From NCBI GenBank assembly GCA_903970465.1, contig CAJCIO010000157.1:1-36125 (forward strand): a DNA stretch of 36,125 nucleotides. The letters are read 5' to 3'. Below, piece by piece: positions 1 through 8,300 of this stretch (position 1 is the first letter of the stretch; the number at the start of each line of letters is the position of its first letter). The notes under the pieces are model-generated. The model worked only from the letters and a program-made list of their open reading frames with translations. It ran no database searches and was not told where the DNA came from. The DNA is from Gammaproteobacteria bacterium (GTDB lineage: Bacteria; Pseudomonadota; Gammaproteobacteria; Pseudomonadales; Pseudomonadaceae). A program made the translations under genes and the position numbers.

Positions 1-786
1 TTGCGGCAAGAGCACCTCCAGCCGCCCGGCACGCACATCTGTGCTCACGTCTAACCAGGACTTGTAGGCAATGCCCTCGCCCGCCACTGCCCAACGCCGC
101 ACCACGTCGGCGTCGTCACTGAGCAAATGCCCGGATACTGCGATGGTCTGCGCTTTGCCTGGGCCGTCCACGAACGCCCACTTGTCGTAGACCCGCCCCT
201 TCAGCAAGTACAGTAGACATGCGTGGTGCGCCAATTGCTCCAACGATTGCGGGCGGCCCTCCCGGGCCAGATAGGCGGGCGCCGCGACCAGCACCCGGCG
301 GTTGTCCGGGGCCAGGGGCATGGCGACGAAACTGGCGTCGTCCATGCGCCCATAGCGCAGAGCGATATCGATGGGCTCACGGAACACGTCGGCCACCTGA
401 TCGGACAGAAACAACCGCAAGGTGATCTGTGGATGCTCGCGACGAAAGGTGCTCAGCCAGTCGAGCACCAGGTTGCGCCCCAGGTCCGACGGTGCCGCCA
501 CCTGCAGCACACCACTGAGCCCCGCCTCCACCGGGCGCAGCCGCTCCTGACCTTCGCGCAGCGCCTCCAGCGCCTGGCGAGCGCTGGGCAGATACAACTC
601 GCCTTCGGGGGTCAATCGCAGACTGCGAGTCGAACGCGCGAACAACCGTATACCCAACTCTGCCTCCAGGCGCTTGATCGCTGCGCTGACCTGCCCCGGC
701 AGCAAGTCCACCTCCCGCGCGGCGTTGGAGAAACTGCCCAGCGCGGCGGTCCGCACGAACAGATTGAGATCATCGAAGCGGACCAT
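1..786 (-). CDS. LysR-family transcriptional regulator, 3' end cut by window edge
   Basis: The minus strand reads as a LysR-type regulator starting MVRFDDLNLFVRTAALGSFS, an N-terminal winged helix-turn-helix (about residues 3-62, with the recognition-helix stretch AAIKRLEAELG), followed by the start of the effector-binding domain. 262 codons are visible; the family is usually about 300 residues, so roughly 35-40 C-terminal residues lie outside the window. I place the start at 786 rather than 792 because an AGGA at about 793-796 sits six bases before ATG 786 but abuts ATG 792. It is divergent from the oxidoreductase at 893, and LysR proteins commonly regulate such a divergent neighbour. The effector is unknown. 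Confidence 0.9.
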   Translation of the reverse strand, partial: MVRFDDLNLFVRTAALGSFSNAAREVDLLPGQVSAAIKRLEAELGIRLFARSTRSLRLTPEGELYLPSARQALEALREGQERLRPVEAGLSGVLQVAAPSDLGRNLVLDWLSTFRREHPQITLRLFLSDQVADVFREPIDIALRYGRMDDASFVAMPLAPDNRRVLVAAPAYLAREGRPQSLEQLAHHACLLYLLKGRVYDKWAFVDGPGKAQTIAVSGHLLSDDADVVRRWAVAGEGIAYKSWLDVSTDVRAGRLEVLLPQ

Positions 787-892
787 TTTCATTCCTGCAG
801 TGAAAGTGCTGATCGATTCTGCAGGTTTTTCAATCAAGTTAAAACGTCCATCCTAGGCGCCATCGCTGATCCCTATCCTCGAAGGAACCCCC

Positions 893-1900
893 ATGAAAGC
901 CATCGCCTATCGTCAACACGGCCTGCCCATCACCGACCCGCAAGCGCTGATCGACCTTGAACTGCCCGCGCCGACACCTGGCCCGCGCGACCTGCTGGTG
1001 GCCATCGAGGCCATCTCGGTCAACCCGGTCGACACCAAGATCCGCGCCAGCGCGGCCGTCACCGAACCCCGCGTGCTGGGCTGGGATGCGGTCGGCGTGG
1101 TGCAGGCAGTGGGCAGCGAGGTCAGCCTGTTCAAGGTCGGTGACGAGGTCTACTACGCCGGCGACCTGACGCGCCCGGGCACCAACAGCGAATTGCATCT
1201 CGTGGACGAACGCATCACGGCCCTCAAGCCCAAGAGCCTGGACAACGCCAGCGCCGCCGCCCTGCCGCTCACCAGCATCACCGCCTGGGAGCTGCTGTTC
1301 GACCGTCTGGGGGTGACTGAAGGCGGGGGCGCCGGGCAATCCCTGCTGATCATCGGTGCGGCGGGCGGTGTCGGCTCGATCCTCACTCAACTGGCGCGCC
1401 AGCTCACGCAAATGACCGTGATCGGCAGTGCTTCGCGCCCGCAGACCCAGGATTGGGTGACCGGCCTGGGGGCCCATCACGTGATCGATCACAGCCGCTC
1501 GATTCCCGAAGAGCTGGTGCGTATCGGCATCGGCCAGGTCAGCCACATCATCAGCCTGACCCACACCGACAGCCGCTTCGCGGAATTGATCGAGGCGCTG
1601 CAACCTCAAGGCCATCTGGCACTGATCGACGACCCCAAGACCCTCGACGTGGTGCCCATGAAGCGCAAGTCGCTGTCGCTGCACTGGGAGCTGATGTTTA
1701 CCCGCTCGATGTACCAGACCGACGACATGATCGCCCAGCATCAATTGCTTACCCGGGTGGCCGAGCTGATCGACAGCGGCGTACTGCGGACCACCGTGGG
1801 CGAACACTTCGGAGCCATCAACGCCGCCAACCTGATGCGCGCCCACGCGCTGCTCGAAAGCGGCAAGGCGCAGGGCAAGATCGTGCTCGAAGGGTTCTGA
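893..1900 (+). CDS. Zinc-binding alcohol dehydrogenase family / quinone-oxidoreductase-like protein
   Basis: A 335-residue medium-chain reductase. Residues 1-120 form the GroES-like catalytic fold (SVNPVDTKIR near 42-51, LGWDAVGVV near 62-70). A Rossmann NAD(P)H site follows with AAGGVGS at about 156-162. Length and the N-terminal MKAIAYRQHG fit the TIGR02817 branch (zinc-type alcohol dehydrogenase-like). I see no cluster of structural-zinc cysteines, so a zinc-independent quinone/enone reductase activity is more likely than true alcohol oxidation. The start has a good ribosome site (GAAGGA, 893-12 or so). The divergent LysR gene at 786 is the probable regulator. The substrate cannot be read from the sequence. 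Confidence 0.9.
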   Translation: MKAIAYRQHGLPITDPQALIDLELPAPTPGPRDLLVAIEAISVNPVDTKIRASAAVTEPRVLGWDAVGVVQAVGSEVSLFKVGDEVYYAGDLTRPGTNSELHLVDERITALKPKSLDNASAAALPLTSITAWELLFDRLGVTEGGGAGQSLLIIGAAGGVGSILTQLARQLTQMTVIGSASRPQTQDWVTGLGAHHVIDHSRSIPEELVRIGIGQVSHIISLTHTDSRFAELIEALQPQGHLALIDDPKTLDVVPMKRKSLSLHWELMFTRSMYQTDDMIAQHQLLTRVAELIDSGVLRTTVGEHFGAINAANLMRAHALLESGKAQGKIVLEGF

Positions 1901-1910
1901 TCGCCATGCT

Positions 1911-1931
1911 GCGAGGGCCGTGCGCCCTCGC
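1911..1931. terminator. GC-rich hairpin after the oxidoreductase gene
   Basis: Perfect inverted repeat GCGAGGGC-CGTGC-GCCCTCGC beginning 11 bases after the stop of the oxidoreductase gene. No U-run follows, so it may be a weak terminator or mRNA 3'-stabilising stem rather than a canonical intrinsic terminator. It lies between convergent genes. Confidence 0.45.
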
Positions 1932-2057
1932 TACAGCGGTTGCCCCAGCCGAACCGCGGCCAATGAGCGGACGTGGCTGCTGCAGGTACTGCCCATAGAA
2001 GCGATTGGATGCAGCGCCCCCGTAATTTTTGACAGAGGCGTCAGTCCAAGGGCCGCT

Positions 2058-3011
2058 TTAACCGTGCAGGCGGTCATCCTCGGCGTAAATGGCGGTGTGC
2101 AAGCCGCCATCGACATCCCGCCAGGCGCGGTACATCCCCGGGGTATTGAACACCAGCGCCGTCTCGCCCCTGGGGCTCACCGCCACCACCCCGCCGCTGC
2201 CGCCCAATGCCAATAGCTCGCCGCGCACCACGGCATCACAGGCGCTCTCCAGGGAGTCACCGCTATAGCGCATGCGTGCGGCAATGTCGTGGGCCACTGC
2301 GCAACGGATGAAGAACTCGCCGTGCCCTGTGGCCGAGATCGCCGCGCTGCGGTTGTCGGCCCAGGTGCCTGCGCCAATCAGCGGCGAATCACCTATCCGG
2401 CCAAAACGTTTGTTGGTGATCCCGCCCGTCGAGGTCGCCGCCGCGACGTTGCCCAGGCGATCAAGGGCCACCGCGCCCACGGTACCGAATTTGCGCTCGA
2501 TACCGCCGGGCTCCAGGCTCAGGGTGTCCGGCGCACTGCGATGGGCCTGCCACTGGCGTCGACGCAGCTCGGTATCGAACCAGTCGTTGGCAACGTATTC
2601 GAGGTTCTGCTCAGCGACGAACTGGTCAGCGCCCGCCCCGGCCAGCAGCACATGGTCGCTGTGGTCGAGCACCGCCCGCGCAGCCTTGATCGGATTGCGC
2701 GCATGGTGAATACCTGCCACGGCCCCGGCTTCACGCTGAGCGCCGCTCATGATCGCAGCGTCCATTTCATGATCGCCCACATGGGTGAACACCGCACCCT
2801 TGCCGGCATTGAACCATGGGCACTCCTCAAGCTCGACTACGCTGGCCTGGGCAGCATCGATGGCGCTGCCACCCTGCTCCAGCACCTTCAGACCCGCTTG
2901 CAGCGCGCCCAACAGTGCACCATGGACCAGGTCCTCGTCGGCACCGCTCAAGGTACCGGGCTGCAACACGCCAGCACCGCCATGCAGTGCGATTGCGATA
3001 GGGGTATTCAT
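2058..3011 (-). CDS. iaaA: Isoaspartyl peptidase / plant-type L-asparaginase (Ntn hydrolase)
   Basis: 317 residues, the normal length for the Ntn-hydrolase asparaginase-2 family, which hydrolyses beta-aspartyl (isoaspartyl) dipeptides and asparagine. The N-terminal IALHGGAG block, NAGKGAVFT at about 68-76, and GTVGAVALD with the autocatalytic nucleophile Thr177 are all present, as is the downstream TSTGG block at about 193-197. Processing before Thr177 should give alpha and beta subunits. Its ATG overlaps the stop of the upstream ABC ATPase gene as ATGA, so it is translated with the transporter. This suggests that the importer brings in asparagine or beta-aspartyl peptides that this enzyme then releases as aspartate. 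Cytoplasmic, no signal peptide. Confidence 0.93.
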   Translation of the reverse strand: MNTPIAIALHGGAGVLQPGTLSGADEDLVHGALLGALQAGLKVLEQGGSAIDAAQASVVELEECPWFNAGKGAVFTHVGDHEMDAAIMSGAQREAGAVAGIHHARNPIKAARAVLDHSDHVLLAGAGADQFVAEQNLEYVANDWFDTELRRRQWQAHRSAPDTLSLEPGGIERKFGTVGAVALDRLGNVAAATSTGGITNKRFGRIGDSPLIGAGTWADNRSAAISATGHGEFFIRCAVAHDIAARMRYSGDSLESACDAVVRGELLALGGSGGVVAVSPRGETALVFNTPGMYRAWRDVDGGLHTAIYAEDDRLHG

Positions 3012-3781
3012 GCGGGCTGCGCTCCATGGTCGAGAATCTGCTTGAGGAAACGTTGCGTGCGCGGCGACTGCGGCGCGGTAAAAAACTGCTCCGGGACCGC
3101 CTGTTCGACGATTTCCCCGCGATCCATGAACACCACGCGGTCCGCGACCTTGCGGGCAAAGCCCATCTCGTGGGTCACACAGATCATGGTCATGCCGTCC
3201 TCTGCCAGGCCGGTCATCACGTCCAGCACCTCGGCGATCATCTCAGGGTCGAGCGCGGAGGTCGGCTCGTCGAACAGCATGATCTTGGGCTGCATGCACA
3301 GCGCCCGGGCAATAGCGATGCGTTGCTGCTGACCACCGGACAGCTGTGCCGGAAACTTGTTGGCGTGATCGCGCATTTTCACGCGATCAAGCAACGTCAA
3401 TGCGCGCTCGATGGCCTCGGCCTCTGGCACGCCGAGGTTGGCGGTCTGCGGCAGGGTGCAGTTCTTCAGCACGGTCAGGTGCGGGAACAGGTTGAAGTGC
3501 TGAAAGCACATCCCAACCTGACGACGCAGACGCTCCAGACGCTTGACGTTGCCATCGAGCACCTCACCGAGCACCTGCAAGGTACCTTCCTGATGCTGTT
3601 CGAGTTGATTGATGCAGCGAATCAGCGTCGATTTGCCCGAACCCGAAGGCCCGCAGATCACCACCTTTTCGCCGGGGGCCACGGACAAGGAGATGTCATG
3701 CAGCACCTGGGTCTGGCCATACCATTTGTTCAGATGATCGATACGCACGATGGCGTCGTTGTTGCCGAGGTTGGCGCTCAT
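3008..3781 (-). CDS. aapP: Polar amino acid ABC transporter ATP-binding protein (AapP/GlnQ type)
   Basis: 257 residues counted from MSANLGNNDA. Walker A GPSGSGKST begins at about residue 44, the signature LSGGQQQR is at 147-154, Walker B is IMLFDEP at 167-173, and the switch histidine is in CVTHEMGF. This is the PAAT-family ATPase that powers the permease pair encoded upstream. The reading frame is open 60 bases further upstream, but the start at 3781 is preferred because it overlaps the AapM stop as ATGA; the longer version would have an implausible non-conserved extension. Its own stop overlaps the start of the asparaginase gene in the same way. Confidence 0.94.
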   Translation of the reverse strand: MSANLGNNDAIVRIDHLNKWYGQTQVLHDISLSVAPGEKVVICGPSGSGKSTLIRCINQLEQHQEGTLQVLGEVLDGNVKRLERLRRQVGMCFQHFNLFPHLTVLKNCTLPQTANLGVPEAEAIERALTLLDRVKMRDHANKFPAQLSGGQQQRIAIARALCMQPKIMLFDEPTSALDPEMIAEVLDVMTGLAEDGMTMICVTHEMGFARKVADRVVFMDRGEIVEQAVPEQFFTAPQSPRTQRFLKQILDHGAQPA

Positions 3782-4872
3782 GAGCGGTTGTGCTCCAGTT
3801 TCTTTTCGAGGTGCCGGGCATAGCGCGACAACGCGAAGCAAATGATGAAGAAATACAGGGCCAGGAAGACGTAGATCTCGTGGTCATGGCCGGCCCACTC
3901 CGCCGATGCCGCGGTACTGCTGGCGATCCCGACGATGTCCAGCACGCCCACGATCATCACCAGCGTGGTCTCTTTGAACAGCCCGATAAACTGCGTCAGC
4001 AGCGGCGGGATGCTCTGGCGCAGCACCTGAGGCAGGATGATATGGCCCATGGTTTTCCAGTAACCGAAACCCAACGCCTGCGCCGCTTCGAACTGGCCCT
4101 TGGGCAAACCCTGCAGGCCGCCGCGCAGGGTCTCGGCCATATACGCAGCGGTAAACAGGATCAGCACCAGTTGCACCCGCAACAGCACGTCGAAGGCCGA
4201 ACCCGGCGGCAAAAACAACTGAATCATCAGCGACGCCATGAACAGCAGGCTGATGACCGGCACCGAGCGCACCAACTCGATGTACAGCACGCTGAGCAAG
4301 CGAATCACCGGCTTCTTAGAGCGTCGCCCCAAGGCCAGCAGGATGCCCAGCGGCAACGCAAAAATCATCCCTACGGTGCCCAGCATGACCGTGACCGTCA
4401 TGCCGGCGAACTGAGTCGACGACACCGGCACCAGCCCCGCGCCGCCTTTGAGCAGCCACCACATGACTAGCGGCAGCAGCGCCAGATACCCCAACAGCAC
4501 GCGGCGATCCAGGCGTTTGAAAAATAACAACGCAAAGGCACCCACCGCCAGCGCGAACGCCAGGTTGACCCGCCAGCGTTCGGCCTGCGGATAGAAGCCA
4601 TAGACGAACAGGTTCCAACGCTGGGTGATCGGCAGCCAGCACGCGCCATTGGCGTTGCAGGCTTCACGCCCGCTGCCTACAAAGGTAGCGTCGAATACCA
4701 GCCAGTTGAGCGCCGCAGGCACCGCCCAGGCCAGCAATGCCAGCACCGCCAGCGTCAACACGCCGTGCCCGACACTGGGGAACAGCTGGCTGCGCACCCA
4801 CTGGCGAGTGCGGTGTCGCCAAGGCGCCCGTGGCGGTAGACGCAAAGGCACGGTATGAGCCAGGTCGGTCAT
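3778..4872 (-). CDS. aapM: Polar amino acid ABC transporter permease (AapM type)
   Basis: 364 residues from MTDLAHTVPL. Inner-membrane subunit of a general L-amino-acid (HAAT) importer. It has the long N-terminal region typical of AapM: one membrane segment near 34-55, a periplasmic loop with a cysteine pair (REACNANGAC), and further segments. The C-terminal permease core follows and contains the coupling motif EAAQALGFGYWKTMG, which contacts the ATPase. I use the start at 4872, which overlaps the aapQ stop as ATGA; the frame stays open for 34 further codons upstream inside aapQ, which I reject. The substrate range is probably polar or acidic amino acids, by family. Confidence 0.92.
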   Translation of the reverse strand: MTDLAHTVPLRLPPRAPWRHRTRQWVRSQLFPSVGHGVLTLAVLALLAWAVPAALNWLVFDATFVGSGREACNANGACWLPITQRWNLFVYGFYPQAERWRVNLAFALAVGAFALLFFKRLDRRVLLGYLALLPLVMWWLLKGGAGLVPVSSTQFAGMTVTVMLGTVGMIFALPLGILLALGRRSKKPVIRLLSVLYIELVRSVPVISLLFMASLMIQLFLPPGSAFDVLLRVQLVLILFTAAYMAETLRGGLQGLPKGQFEAAQALGFGYWKTMGHIILPQVLRQSIPPLLTQFIGLFKETTLVMIVGVLDIVGIASSTAASAEWAGHDHEIYVFLALYFFIICFALSRYARHLEKKLEHNRS

Positions 4873-6029
4873 GAGCGATGCCCCCGTTGACTGATACGGT
4901 GGTTGTAAAAATTCATCGTCAGCGAAATCACCAGGCTGATCACACAGTAGGTCGCCATCACCAGCGCGATGCACTCGATGGCCTGGCCCGTCTGGTTGAG
5001 GGTGGTGCCACCGGTGGAAGACACCAGCTCCATAAAGCCCACCACCACACCCAAGGACGAGTTTTTGACGATGTTCACGTAGGTGTTGGTGATCTGCGGA
5101 ATCATCGTGTAAAGCGCTTGCGGTGCGATCAGCTGGCGCATGCTGGTGCCGCGGCTGAAGCCTAGCGCCTGGGCCGCTTCGTACTGTCCGCGGTGTACGG
5201 CTTGAATGGCGCCGCGCACTGTTTCAGCGATGTAGCTCGAACTGTAGAACGACAGCGCCAGCCATAGCGCCAACAGCTCCGGCACCAGCGTCGCCCCGCC
5301 CTTGAAGCCGAAGCCCGCGCGGCTCGGGACGTCCCATTGCCAACTGGCGCCGCCAAGCCCGAAGACCAGCAACGGCAGCAGCACCGCTGCCGCAACGATC
5401 CACGGCCAGCGACGTGGGCCAAAGCCTCGCCACACCGCACGCCGCTCGCGAAACGCGAACGTCAACCGCGCCAGCAGCCCACCCAGCAACATCAAGGCGA
5501 TACCCCAGCCCATCAACGCGCCCTGTTGCGGCCAGGGCACCTGCAGCCCGGCATTGTTCAGATAGGCGATACCGAACAGCGAGATCGACTGCCGCACACC
5601 CGGCAGCGCCAGCATCAGCCCGTACCACCAGATCAAGTGCACCACCAACGGCACGTTGCGCAGGAATTCGACGATAGCGGTACTCAGGCGATTGACCAGC
5701 CAGTTCTCCGAGACGCGCCCCACTCCCAGCACGATCCCTATCAGGGTAGCCAGCACGATGCTGATCAACGACACCAGCAAGGTATTCAGCAGCCCGACCC
5801 AATAGGCCCGCGCATAGGTATCGGCGGGGCTGTAATCGATCAACCGGAAAGTGATGTCATAGCCGGCGCGGTCGCCCAGAAAGTCAAATCCTGACGCGAT
5901 GTGCAGCGCCTTGAGGTTGGTGCTCGCGTTATGGCCCAGGGCGTACAGCACCCCGGCAACGATCGCCAGCACCAGCCCCTGTTGCAGCGCGCTGCGAAAG
6001 CGCGCGCTGTAGAGTTTCTGCATCCACAT
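4869..6029 (-). CDS. aapQ: Polar amino acid ABC transporter permease (AapQ type)
   Basis: 386 residues, the long permease of the HAAT importer. N-terminal membrane segment at about 16-34 (LVLAIVAGVLYALG), a periplasmic stretch containing YDITFRLIDYSPADTYARA, then the membrane core with EAAQALGFSRGTSMRQ as the ATPase-coupling loop. It pairs with AapM as a heterodimer. Two start codons two residues apart (6029 and 6023) are possible; a GGGACAG about ten bases upstream fits 6029 slightly better. It is preceded by a 105-base gap after the binding-protein gene, where differential expression of the abundant binding protein is commonly set. Confidence 0.92.
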   Translation of the reverse strand: MWMQKLYSARFRSALQQGLVLAIVAGVLYALGHNASTNLKALHIASGFDFLGDRAGYDITFRLIDYSPADTYARAYWVGLLNTLLVSLISIVLATLIGIVLGVGRVSENWLVNRLSTAIVEFLRNVPLVVHLIWWYGLMLALPGVRQSISLFGIAYLNNAGLQVPWPQQGALMGWGIALMLLGGLLARLTFAFRERRAVWRGFGPRRWPWIVAAAVLLPLLVFGLGGASWQWDVPSRAGFGFKGGATLVPELLALWLALSFYSSSYIAETVRGAIQAVHRGQYEAAQALGFSRGTSMRQLIAPQALYTMIPQITNTYVNIVKNSSLGVVVGFMELVSSTGGTTLNQTGQAIECIALVMATYCVISLVISLTMNFYNHRISQRGHRS

Positions 6030-6134
6030 AGAACTGTCCCGTAAAGCGCGGTGAAGAGGCGTGAGCTCCCGGTCCGGTGCATCGCCGTGCAGCCTCGACA
6101 GCGGGGCCAGGTCCCTCGCTGTCGGCAGCCATGA

Positions 6135-7163
6135 TCAGCGGATCGGCGGTGCGTACAGGAGGCCGCCGTCTTTCCACAGGCGGTTGAGCCCGCGCGGGAA
6201 ATTCATGCCGGTCTGCGGTCCCAGATTGCGATCGTAGATCTGCGCATAATTGCCGACCTGCTTGATCGCCCGGAACGCCCAGTCGTTGTCCAGCTTGAAC
6301 GCGCTGCCTAGGTTGCCATCGGTGCCTAGCAAGCGCTGAATGTCGGCCGAGGCTTTCTTGTCGGCGTGCATCTGCTCGACGTTGTCCGAGGTCACGCCCA
6401 GCTCTTCGGCCGTCATCAATGCATAAGCGGTCCAGGTCACGATGTTGCGCCACACGCTGTCGCCCTGAGCCACATAGGCGCCCAGCGGTTCCTTGGACAC
6501 AATCTCAGGCAGCAGTGGGTAATCCTGCGGATTGGGGAACAGCGCGCGCCGTGCCGCCAGCCCGGACATGTCATTGGTAATGGCATTGCAGCGACCTTTC
6601 TGGAAGGCACTGAACAGCTCCGGGCTCTTCTCGATCACCACGGTCTTGAAGGTCAGGCCGCGCTGGCCGAAGTAGTCCGCCAGGTTCTGTTCCGAGGTGG
6701 TACCCGGTGACAGGCAAAAGGTGGCGCCGTCCAGATCGGTGAGTTTTTCGATCTTGTCTTCGGCGTGGGTCATGAAACCCTGGCCGTCGTAGAACCACAC
6801 CGTGGTGAAATCCACGCCCAGGCTGGCCACTCGGTCGGCGGTCCAACTGGTGGCGCGTGACAACACGTCGATCTCGCCTGCGGCCAGCGCAGTGAAGCGA
6901 TTCTTGCCGGTGGTCGCGATGTACTCGACCTTGTCGGCATCACCCAGCACGGCAGCTGCCACGCCACGGCACAGGTCGACGTCCATGCCGGTCCACTTGC
7001 CCTGGTTGTCGATGATCGAGAAACCCGGCTTGTCACTGGCTACGCCACACCGCACGCTGCCGTGCGCCTTGACGTTCTCCAGAATCCCCGCGTGAGCAGC
7101 GCCGGCCCCGAGCACACCCAGTGCCAGCAAGGAAGCCCTGATCAAACCATTCCGTTTATGCAT
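6135..7163 (-). CDS. aapJ: Periplasmic polar amino acid binding protein (AapJ type)
   Basis: 342 residues. Signal peptide at 1-25 ending GAAHA, cleavage before GILENVKAHG. The mature part is the extracellular solute-binding family 3 fold: GSVRCGVASDKPGFSI, GMDVDLCRGVAAAVLGD, TSWTADRVASLGVDF, and the long C-terminus typical of the AapJ/BztA group (GPQTGMNFPRGLNRLW). It captures amino acids in the periplasm and delivers them to AapQM. It is the first gene of the minus-strand operon aapJ-Q-M-P-iaaA, and its start has a GGGG ribosome site seven bases upstream. The divergent LysR gene starts at 7324, leaving a 160-base shared control region. Confidence 0.94.
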   Translation of the reverse strand: MHKRNGLIRASLLALGVLGAGAAHAGILENVKAHGSVRCGVASDKPGFSIIDNQGKWTGMDVDLCRGVAAAVLGDADKVEYIATTGKNRFTALAAGEIDVLSRATSWTADRVASLGVDFTTVWFYDGQGFMTHAEDKIEKLTDLDGATFCLSPGTTSEQNLADYFGQRGLTFKTVVIEKSPELFSAFQKGRCNAITNDMSGLAARRALFPNPQDYPLLPEIVSKEPLGAYVAQGDSVWRNIVTWTAYALMTAEELGVTSDNVEQMHADKKASADIQRLLGTDGNLGSAFKLDNDWAFRAIKQVGNYAQIYDRNLGPQTGMNFPRGLNRLWKDGGLLYAPPIR

Positions 7164-7323
7164 AACTTTGCCCCATGACGTAATTTTTTATTGTATTTGA
7201 CGTTTAGCCCCTGGTGTCTTGGCAGATCGGGCGAATAGCGCACACAATAGCCAGCATCGGCGCCTGAGGGTTAGCCTTGATTGATTCACAAACCGGGTTG
7301 CGCTATCGAATTTCGGAATAACT
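7164..7323. promoter_or_regulatory. Divergent control region between aapJ and a LysR gene
   Basis: 160 bases between two divergent starts. It is AT-rich near the aapJ side. On the minus strand a TACAAT (positions 7195-7190) is a possible -10 hexamer for aapJ, but the matching -35 is poor. No sigma-54 signature of quality was found here. The region is the expected binding site of the LysR protein encoded at 7324, by analogy with divergent LysR pairs. Confidence 0.35.
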
Positions 7324-8217
7324 ATGGACATCGAGTGGTACGAGGATTTTCTCGCTCTGGCGGATACCGGCAAGTTCACCGCAGCGGCCAACATGCGCGG
7401 CTCGTCGCAATCGGCGTTAAGCCGACGCATTCAGTTGCTTGAGGCACGGTTAGGGGCGACCCTGATCGATCGCAGCAAGAATCCCATCTCGCTCACCGCC
7501 GCCGGCCAGGCGCTGCTGCCCAATGCTTCGGAGCTGGTCCGCCTGGCCCGCGACTGCGAACAAAGCGTGAAGATCCTCGACCGACCGCTGCGCTTCGCCT
7601 CGCTGCACACCCTGGCCTGCAACTTCTACCCCGACTGGATCAGCCAGATCCTTCCCGCCGCCGCCGACACCCCGGTTCAATACACCCGCATCGACACCAG
7701 CTATCGCAGTACCGACGACTACTACATGTCTCTGCTGTCCGGGCGCTGCGACTTCATCCTGTTCTACCGCGAGGCACGGTCCGAGGCGTACGGGCACCGC
7801 GAGGAATTCGAGACACTGTCGCTCGGACACGACGAGCTGTACTGGGTCGCCACCCCCGCCCTGGCCGCTCGCTGCGCAGCGTCGGATGGCCCGATCCCGT
7901 GGCTGACCTATTCACGCAGCGCGCAACTGCACGAACTGTCACGCACCCAGGTCAGCCGTCATCCGCAACCCGAGCGCCTGCAGCGGGTGTTCGAAGCCAC
8001 GGTGTCGGAGGCCCTCAAGTCCATGGTTGCCAACGGGCACGGCGTGGCGTGCATGCCGCACACCATGGTTGCCGGGTTGATTGAACAAGGTGAGCTGGTG
8101 CGCCTGTATCCGGGCATGGCTGCCGATCACCTGGAGGTGATCCTGGTGCGCTGGCTGGGCAGCAAGGACCGTCAGGCGCAACGGTTCTGGGAGCGGCTCC
8201 TGGCACAAGGCGCCTGA
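7324..8217 (+). CDS. LysR-family regulator, HypT/YjiE-like branch
   Basis: 297 residues. N-terminal helix-turn-helix (about 3-62: WYEDFLALADTGKFTAAAN, then SQSALSRRIQLLEARLG), followed by a substrate-binding-type effector domain. The opening WYEDFLAL, the central PWLTYSRSA, and the C-terminal AQRFWERLL resemble the HypT/YjiE group as I remember it; that is a resemblance, not an alignment result. It is divergent from the AapJQMP-IaaA operon, which it probably controls, possibly in response to an amino acid or asparagine-derived signal. One cysteine pair of interest is not obvious, so hypochlorite sensing cannot be inferred. Confidence 0.88.
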   Translation: MDIEWYEDFLALADTGKFTAAANMRGSSQSALSRRIQLLEARLGATLIDRSKNPISLTAAGQALLPNASELVRLARDCEQSVKILDRPLRFASLHTLACNFYPDWISQILPAAADTPVQYTRIDTSYRSTDDYYMSLLSGRCDFILFYREARSEAYGHREEFETLSLGHDELYWVATPALAARCAASDGPIPWLTYSRSAQLHELSRTQVSRHPQPERLQRVFEATVSEALKSMVANGHGVACMPHTMVAGLIEQGELVRLYPGMAADHLEVILVRWLGSKDRQAQRFWERLLAQGA

Positions 8218-8300
8218 CTGCGCGGCTCGGGCAGTACTCGCACAGTCGGCGCCTGACTACGCTGCCGCAGCCAGCTCAATAGCGCTGACACCGGTGCCCG

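Noticed and set aside
839..1846. 335-codon minus-strand frame opposite the oxidoreductase
   Set aside because: Same length as the real gene on the other strand by mirror codon bias; no motif, and it would overlap the divergent promoter.
3782..3841. Longer N-terminus for the ABC ATPase (start at 3841)
   Set aside because: It lacks a ribosome site and adds 20 residues outside the family; the ATGA overlap at 3781 fits the operon.
7201..7290. Sigma-54 promoter in the aapJ/LysR intergenic region
   Set aside because: TTGGCAG near 7219 resembles a -24 element but the -12 GC and spacing are wrong.
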